Assembly: GCA_035765045.1 (NCBI GenBank) | Contig: DASTYI010000016.1 | Span: 1-27,936 of the forward strand | Origin: Iamia sp035765045 | GTDB lineage: Bacteria > Actinomycetota > Acidimicrobiia > Acidimicrobiales > Iamiaceae | Direction: 5' to 3' | DNA: 27,936 bases | Part shown: in pieces, positions 23,515 to 27,936 of the stretch | Layout: every line of letters begins with the position of its first letter | How positions within the stretch are numbered: the stretch's first letter is position 1 | Notes under the pieces: model-generated | Database searches by the model: none | What the model was told of the DNA's origin: nothing | Seen by the model: the letters and a program-made list of their open reading frames with translations, nothing else | Translations under genes and position numbers: made by a program

Positions 23515-24384
23515 TCAGATCTGGGAGAGGCCGCCGTCGGCGGCGACGGGTGGGGCGTCGAGGCCGGTGCGGGCCCGGGACCGACGGCCGGTGCGGAGGC
23601 GACGCTCCAGCCAGGTGGCGATGCCGGTCAGCGCCAGGTTGATGACGATGTAGATGGCGGCGATCACCATGGCGGTGGGGATCACGTTGCCGACGTTGGT
23701 GTAGATGCGCCGGCCCGACCGGAGCAGCTCGGGGTAGGCGACGATGAAGCCGAGGGCGGAGTCCTTGAGCAGCACCACCATCTGGCTGACCAGGGTGGGC
23801 AGCATCGTCCGCACCGCCTGCGGGAGCTGGACCAGCCGGGTGACGGCGCCGCGGGTCAGCCCGATGCTGAGGGCGGCCTCGACCTGGCCGGCGGGCACGG
23901 CCCGGATCCCGGCCCGGAAGATCTCGGCGAAGACCGAGCCGTTGTAGAGGGTCAGCCCGACCACCAGGGCGGTGAACGGCTCCAGGGCGTTGCCGGTGAT
24001 GCGGGGGATGCCGAGGAAGGCGAAGAAGATCAGCAGCACCAGGGGGATGGCCCGGAACAGCCCGACGAAGCCGGTGGCCAGCCAGCGCACCGGCCGCACG
24101 TGCGCCCGCTGGGCCACGCCGAGGACGACCCCGAGCACCAGCGCCAGCACGAGCGCCAGGCCGGCGGCCCGGAGCGTGGCGCCCAGCCCCCGCAGGAGGA
24201 TGCGCTGGACGCCGGCCCCGCCGAAGGGCTCCCAGTAGGCGGCCCGGAACTGGCCGGTCTGCTCCAGCCGCCAGACGACGAAGCCGACCAGCGGGACCAG
24301 CACCAGCACCACGGCCAGCACGCTGCCGACCAGGATCCGCCGCCGGCCCCGCGGCCCGGGCTCGTCGAAGAGGACGACCGCCAT
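23515..24384 (-). CDS. Amino-acid ABC transporter permease (GluD-like)
   Basis: This 289-residue integral membrane permease belongs to the HisMQ/GluCD type. About five or six membrane segments are visible, plus the ATPase-docking EAA-like loop VEAALSIGLTRGAVTRLVQLPQA. The N-terminal tail carries a basic stretch, and the C-terminal 30 residues are Arg-rich and soluble. It is the last gene of the importer operon. Its ATG at 24384 overlaps the first permease's stop (TGATG), so the two subunits are made together and probably heterodimerise. Substrate preference is inferred from the whole operon. The choice of ATG over further upstream in-frame codons rests on this overlap. Confidence 0.92.
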   Translation of the reverse strand: MAVVLFDEPGPRGRRRILVGSVLAVVLVLVPLVGFVVWRLEQTGQFRAAYWEPFGGAGVQRILLRGLGATLRAAGLALVLALVLGVVLGVAQRAHVRPVRWLATGFVGLFRAIPLVLLIFFAFLGIPRITGNALEPFTALVVGLTLYNGSVFAEIFRAGIRAVPAGQVEAALSIGLTRGAVTRLVQLPQAVRTMLPTLVSQMVVLLKDSALGFIVAYPELLRSGRRIYTNVGNVIPTAMVIAAIYIVINLALTGIATWLERRLRTGRRSRARTGLDAPPVAADGGLSQI

Positions 24385-25100
24385 CAGACCGCCCCGGCGG
24401 CCGCGCCGCCGCCCTCCATCGGGATGGGCGCCTGCTGGCGGCCCTTGCGCTCCGGGTCGACGGCCCGCTCCAGCAGCCACGAGCCGAGGAAGAGCACGGC
24501 GGCGAGGACCATGTAGCCGAAGGCGGTGGTGAGCAGGAGCGGGAAGGTGGCGCTGGCGTCGCTGTTCTGGAGCCGGCGGAGGACCTGGTTGGCCTCGGCC
24601 ACGTTGAACGCCACCGCCACCGACGTGTTCTTGAGCAGGGCGTTGAACACGCCGGTGAGCGGTGGGATCACGGCCCGGAAGGCCTGGGGCAGGACCACGA
24701 GGGAGAGGACCTGGCGGAAGGGCAGCCCGATGGCCCGGGCCGCCTCCACCTCACCGGCGTCGACCGAGTTGATGCCCGACCGGACCCCCTCGCAGACGAA
24801 CGCCGTCGTGTACACGGTGAGGGCCACGATGGCGAAGGCCACGAACGAGAACCGGACCTCCATCCTCGGCAGGCCGAAGGTGGAGAAGATGAACACCAGG
24901 GTCAGCGGCGTGTTGCGGACGACGGTGACGTAGCCCGTGCCCAGCCAGCGCAGCGGGGGGATCGGTCCCACCCGCATCACCGCCAGCAAGGTGCCGAGCA
25001 CCAGCGACAGCACGCCGGCGCTGACGGTCAACCACACCGTGGTGCGGAAGCCGTCGAGGATGAGGTCCCGTTCCTCCCAGACGTGGTCCCAGCCGTCCAC
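24384..25100 (-). CDS. Amino-acid ABC transporter permease (GluC-like)
   Basis: This 238-residue HisMQ-type permease has five or so membrane segments and the EAA-like docking loop VEAARAIGLPFRQVLSLVVLPQAF. The early block TTVWLTVSAGVLSLVLGTLL and the RNTPLTLVFIF region are typical of glutamate-type permeases. The GTG at 25100 shares one base with the receptor gene's TAG stop, indicating coupling. The C-terminus ends with a Gly/Ala-rich tail. It forms the translocation pore with the downstream permease. Identification as an amino-acid-type permease is firm; the exact amino acid is not. Confidence 0.92.
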   Translation of the reverse strand: MDGWDHVWEERDLILDGFRTTVWLTVSAGVLSLVLGTLLAVMRVGPIPPLRWLGTGYVTVVRNTPLTLVFIFSTFGLPRMEVRFSFVAFAIVALTVYTTAFVCEGVRSGINSVDAGEVEAARAIGLPFRQVLSLVVLPQAFRAVIPPLTGVFNALLKNTSVAVAFNVAEANQVLRRLQNSDASATFPLLLTTAFGYMVLAAVLFLGSWLLERAVDPERKGRQQAPIPMEGGGAAAGAV

Positions 25101-26011
25101 TAGTAGCGGTCGACCTCGGGCGGCTCGGGGGCCTCGACCCCGCTGGCCCCGAGGGTGGCGTCGAAGGCCTGCTCCCAGGTGCCGTCCTCGTAGGACTGCT
25201 CGATGACGTCGTTGAGGAAGTCACGGAAGTCGTCGTCGCCCTGGGCCAGGCCGATGCCGTAGGGCTCCTCGCTGAAGGTCTCGCCCACGACGCGGAACTG
25301 GCCCTCGTAGTTCGGGTCGGCGGCGTAGCCGGCGAGGATGATGTCGTCGGTGCTCACGGCGTCGACCTGGCCGGTCGAGAGCTGGTCGACGCACTCGGTG
25401 TAGGTGTCGAACTCGACCGGCTCGGCATCGGGGTAGTCCTCCCGGATCCGCTCGATCGGGGTCGAGCCGCTGGCCGCGCAGACCCGCTTGCCGGCGAGGT
25501 CGTCGGGCCCGTTGATCGAGTCGTCGTCGGCGGCGACGAGGAGGTCCTGGCCGGCGACGTAGTACGGCCCGGCGAAGTCGATGACCTCCTTGCGCTCGTC
25601 GTTGATCGTGTAGGTGGCGATCACGATGTCGACGGTGCCGTTCTCGATGAACGCCTCGCGGTTGGCCGACACCGTCTCGACCCACTCGATGTCGTCGGGG
25701 TCGATGCCGAGGGCGGCGGCGACGAGCTTGCCCATCTCGACGTCGAAGCCCTCCGGGTCCTCCGACTCGAGCCCGATGGCGCCGAGCCCGGGCTGGTCGA
25801 ACTTGGTGCCGATCTTGATCGTCCCGGCCTCGTTGAGCTCGGCCATGGTCGAGCCCTCGGGGAACTCGGCCGCCTCGTCGACCTCGGGGGCGGTGGTCTC
25901 GGGGGTGTCGCCGTCGCCGGAGTCCAGCCCCTCGTCGTCGTCACCGCAGCCGGTCAGTAGGAACGCCAGGGGGAGGAGGAGGGCGAGGAAGAGCCTCAGT
26001 CGGTGCTTCAT
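25100..26011 (-). CDS. Glutamate/polar amino-acid ABC transporter substrate-binding lipoprotein (GluB-like)
   Basis: This 303-residue extracytoplasmic receptor delivers amino acids to the permeases. Its N-terminal signal is followed by the lipobox LLTGC, with Cys22 as the predicted lipid anchor. An acidic Asp/Gly/Thr-rich linker to about 50 follows. The bi-lobed SBP fold (family 3) is shown by TIKIGTKFDQPG, GFDVEMGKL, NGTVDIVIATYT and CAASGSTPIERI, and the Asp-rich ending is typical. The ATG at 26011 is set by the signal peptide; the upstream AAAGG is a weak Shine-Dalgarno. It follows the ATPase gene by 40 nt. Glutamate or a related acidic/amide amino acid is the best guess from family. Confidence 0.93.
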   Translation of the reverse strand: MKHRLRLFLALLLPLAFLLTGCGDDDEGLDSGDGDTPETTAPEVDEAAEFPEGSTMAELNEAGTIKIGTKFDQPGLGAIGLESEDPEGFDVEMGKLVAAALGIDPDDIEWVETVSANREAFIENGTVDIVIATYTINDERKEVIDFAGPYYVAGQDLLVAADDDSINGPDDLAGKRVCAASGSTPIERIREDYPDAEPVEFDTYTECVDQLSTGQVDAVSTDDIILAGYAADPNYEGQFRVVGETFSEEPYGIGLAQGDDDFRDFLNDVIEQSYEDGTWEQAFDATLGASGVEAPEPPEVDRY

Positions 26012-26051
26012 GGGCGGGGGCCTTTCGGGTTCGGGGGATGGGTCGGGGTGG

Positions 26052-26771
26052 TCAGTGGCTGAGGATCTTGGAGAGGAAGTCCTTGGCCCGATCGGTCTCG
26101 GGGTGGTCGAAGAAGTCGGCGGGCGGGCGGACCTCGAGGATCTCGCCGTGGTCCATGAAGACGACCCGGTCGGCGGCCTTGCGGGCGAAGCCCATCTCGT
26201 GGGTGACCACGACCATCGTCATGCCCGAGCCGGCCAGCTCGACCATGACGTCGAGCACCTCGCTGATCATCTCGGGGTCGAGCGCCGAGGTGGGCTCGTC
26301 GAACAGGATCAGCTTGGGATCCATGGCCAGGGCCCGGGCGATGGCGACCCGCTGCTGCTGGCCGCCGGAGAGCTCGGCCGGCATGGCGTCGGCCTTCTCG
26401 CCCAGGCCGACCCGGTCGAGCAGCTCGTGGGCCCGCTGCTCGGCCTCGGCCCGCTTGACGCCGCGCACCTTGATCGGCCCGACGCAGACGTTGCGCAGCA
26501 CCGACATGTGCGAGAAGAGGTTGAAGCTCTGGAACACCATCCCGATGTCGGCCCGGAGCCGGGCCAGGGCGGCGCCCTCCTGGGGCTGGGGCTCGCCGTC
26601 GATCCAGATCCGCCCGGCGCCGATCGGCTCGAGCCGGTTGATCGTGCGGCACAGGGTGGACTTGCCCGAGCCCGACGGCCCGATGACGACGACCACCTCG
26701 CCCCGGCCGACCACCAGGTCGATGTCCTTGAGGACGTGGAGGGGCCCGAAGTGCTTCTGCACGCCGACCAT
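26052..26771 (-). CDS. Amino-acid ABC transporter ATP-binding protein (GluA-like)
   Basis: This ATPase energises the importer at the inner face of the membrane. The product (239 residues from ATG 26771) has Walker A GPSGSGKST, the Q-loop VFQSFNLF, signature LSGGQQQRVAIARAL, Walker B LILFDEPTSALD and the H-loop VVVTHEMGFARKA. Such motif order is diagnostic. The start is uncertain: other in-frame starts, TTG at 26807 or GTG at 26879, would add 12-36 residues. ATG 26771 gives MVGVQKHFG, which matches how GluA-type proteins begin. It leads the operon and diverges from the PPOX-family gene. Confidence 0.92.
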   Translation of the reverse strand: MVGVQKHFGPLHVLKDIDLVVGRGEVVVVIGPSGSGKSTLCRTINRLEPIGAGRIWIDGEPQPQEGAALARLRADIGMVFQSFNLFSHMSVLRNVCVGPIKVRGVKRAEAEQRAHELLDRVGLGEKADAMPAELSGGQQQRVAIARALAMDPKLILFDEPTSALDPEMISEVLDVMVELAGSGMTMVVVTHEMGFARKAADRVVFMDHGEILEVRPPADFFDHPETDRAKDFLSKILSH

Positions 26772-26913
26772 CTCGACCAGGGCGTCGGGGTTCGGTTGGT
26801 GGTCCAACGGGAGCTCGTCTCGACGGGCTTCCCCCCCGCAGGGTCCGCCTCGTCGTACCCCACCCGCTCCGTCCCACACCCGGAACCCGGGAGACGGCGG
26901 CCCGGGCCGGGCG

Positions 26914-26919
26914 TACCCT
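26914..26919 (+). promoter_or_regulatory. Predicted -10 box for leaderless PPOX-family gene
   Basis: TACCCT lies seven bases before the ATG at 26927, with no Shine-Dalgarno, as at other leaderless candidates here. Confidence 0.45.
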
Positions 26920-26926
26920 CCGGGCC

Positions 26927-27538
26927 ATGGGCGTGGTGCGCACGATCGACGAGCTCGAGGCCATCTACGGCGAGAAGGTCCCCGCGGCCACGCTCAAGGA
27001 GGTCGACCACCTCACGCCCCTCCACCGGGCCTACGTCGAGGCCTCACCCTTCGTGGTCGTCGCCTCGGCCGGACCCGAGGGCCTCGACTGCTCGCCCCGG
27101 GGCGACCCGGCCGGCTTCGTCCGCGTCGCCGACGAGCGCACCCTGCTGATCCCCGACCGCCGCGGCAACAACCGGGTCGACACGCTCCGCAACATCGTCA
27201 CCGACGGCCGGGTCGGGCTGCTCTTCCTCGTCCCCGGCGTCGTCGTGACGCTGCGGGTCAACGGCACCGCCGTGCTCGACGACGACGCGGAGCTGCGGGC
27301 CTCGTTCACCCACCAGGGCAAGGTCCCCGCCACCGTGATCGTGGTGACGGCCGAGTCGGTCTACACCCAGTGCCCCAAGGCCCTGATCCGGGGCCGGCTG
27401 TGGGACCCCGAGCAGCACCGCGACCCGAGCGAGCTGCCGACCGTCGGCCAGATCATGGACCTGCTCACCGACGGCGCCTTCGGCGGCGCCGCCTACGACG
27501 CCGGCTACCCCGAGCGCGTCCGCCGCACGATCTACTGA
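26927..27538 (+). CDS. FMN-dependent PPOX-family flavoprotein (MSMEG_1061-like)
   Basis: This 203-residue split-barrel protein resembles the pyridoxamine-5'-phosphate-oxidase-like group (TIGR04025, MSMEG_1061 type) from memory. Recognisable are DHLTPLHRAYVEASPFVVVAS, GLDCSPRGDPAGFVRV, LLIPDRRGNNRVDTLRN and the later TQCPKALIRGRLWDP. An FMN-binding role is inferred from the family; the physiological reaction is unknown, and true pyridoxine-phosphate oxidation is not implied. It is divergent from the amino-acid importer and is followed after 3 nt by an unrecognised gene on the same strand, so the two may be co-transcribed. Confidence 0.9.
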   Translation: MGVVRTIDELEAIYGEKVPAATLKEVDHLTPLHRAYVEASPFVVVASAGPEGLDCSPRGDPAGFVRVADERTLLIPDRRGNNRVDTLRNIVTDGRVGLLFLVPGVVVTLRVNGTAVLDDDAELRASFTHQGKVPATVIVVTAESVYTQCPKALIRGRLWDPEQHRDPSELPTVGQIMDLLTDGAFGGAAYDAGYPERVRRTIY

Positions 27539-27541
27539 CCG

Positions 27542-27936
27542 GTGAGCATCGACGCCACCCTGGCGCTGTTGAGGAGGGAGCTCGGAGCTCCGTTCCTCAC
27601 CTACGTCCTCAACATCGGTGATTACGAGCTGGCCGCCTTCGCGGGCGGCATGACACCGGTCCCGGATGCGCACCACCGTCCGATCGGGACGATGTCGGCT
27701 CTGATCGTGCACGGGTTGGGCGAGCATCACGCCGTGCGACGGTTCGCCTTCGAAGGCTTGGTGCAGCACGTCGCCACGGAAAGCACCAGCTGGGCCACAG
27801 CCACACGCCGTGCCCTCGGTGGGGACGTCGATCCGGCACGGTCGGACGAACCGCTCGAAGATGTCCTGCTGACGCTCGTCAGAGACCTGTACCCCGCGTT
27901 CCTGATCCCCCAGCCACTCGATGAGTGGGGGCCTGA
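27542..27936 (+). CDS. Unrecognised protein, 5' part only
   Basis: A GTG start 3 nt after the PPOX-family stop opens a frame that runs off the window edge with no stop (131 codons). I do not recognise it. Visible sequence includes LGAPFLTYVLNIGDYELAAF, then SALIVHGLGEHHAVRRFAFE and VLLTLVRDLYPAFLIPQPLD. It looks helical, and the early part loosely recalls Xre/MbcA-type antitoxin regulators (tyrosine/leucine helix, then a Gly-x-x-x-Pro turn), but that is weak. Third codon positions are less GC-biased than in neighbours (for example GAT, CAT, GAA, ACA), and local GC is roughly 63-72%, which hints at a different origin. Confidence 0.55.
   Translation, partial: MSIDATLALLRRELGAPFLTYVLNIGDYELAAFAGGMTPVPDAHHRPIGTMSALIVHGLGEHHAVRRFAFEGLVQHVATESTSWATATRRALGGDVDPARSDEPLEDVLLTLVRDLYPAFLIPQPLDEWGP

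Overview
The window is about 28 kb of very GC-rich DNA packed with chromosomal genes. It looks like an actinobacterium, and I infer the class Acidimicrobiia (an Iamia-like organism) from four things: extreme GC, GTG starts, the gene mix (radA-disA pair, ClpC with an N-terminal double repeat, DUF4235, F420-type DDN protein, MEP-pathway ispDF, type III pantothenate kinase) and many leaderless genes. A lineage call from one window is an inference. I see no rRNA, tRNA, insertion sequence, prophage or CRISPR array.

Layout. 1-1120: ispD-ispF (isoprenoid synthesis, leftward, ispF cut by the window edge). 1268-4773: nucleotide signalling, with a Crp/GlxR-like cAMP receptor, a dienelactone-hydrolase-like enzyme, a class III nucleotidyl cyclase and disA (c-di-AMP synthase), the last following radA (DNA repair). 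6246-6360: a cluster of inverted repeats. 6389-10449: a large LuxR/LAL regulator translationally coupled to an unrecognised 470-residue protein. 10513-11786: two tandem paralogous membrane proteins of unknown function. 11783-13149: a DUF4235 protein, an AhpD/CMD-like protein and Dps, followed by a strong hairpin terminator. 13236-15785: clpC. 15983-16573: a LOG-family protein.

16665-20019: a membrane histidine kinase, a 35-codon ORF, a DDN-like F420 protein and a NarL-type response regulator read rightward, interrupted by an opposing lipid/diacylglycerol-kinase-family gene. A perfect 23-bp hairpin separates this from a leftward operon of coaX, a GalE2/Rv0501-like SDR, a degenerate acyltransferase-like protein and an alpha/beta hydrolase (20082-23353). 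23515-26771 is a complete glutamate-type amino-acid ABC importer (ATPase, lipoprotein receptor, two permeases; leftward, overlapping stops and starts). 26927-27936 holds an FMN-dependent PPOX-family protein and the start of an unrecognised gene with more relaxed codon use.

The observations most worth a second look are: (i) an about 40-bp palindromic element present twice in intergenic DNA (16607-16646 inverted, and 23442-23481) at about 37/40 identity; (ii) a four-unit inverted/direct repeat cluster at 6246-6360; (iii) a recurrent TANNNT box 6-7 nt before start codons without Shine-Dalgarno sequences, implying widespread leaderless transcription; (iv) a LAL regulator lacking the Walker A lysine and coupled to an unknown protein; and (v) a 35-codon ORF coupled to the DDN gene. 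I did not find clear evidence of a new multi-gene defence or biosynthetic system; most genes are housekeeping or regulatory.
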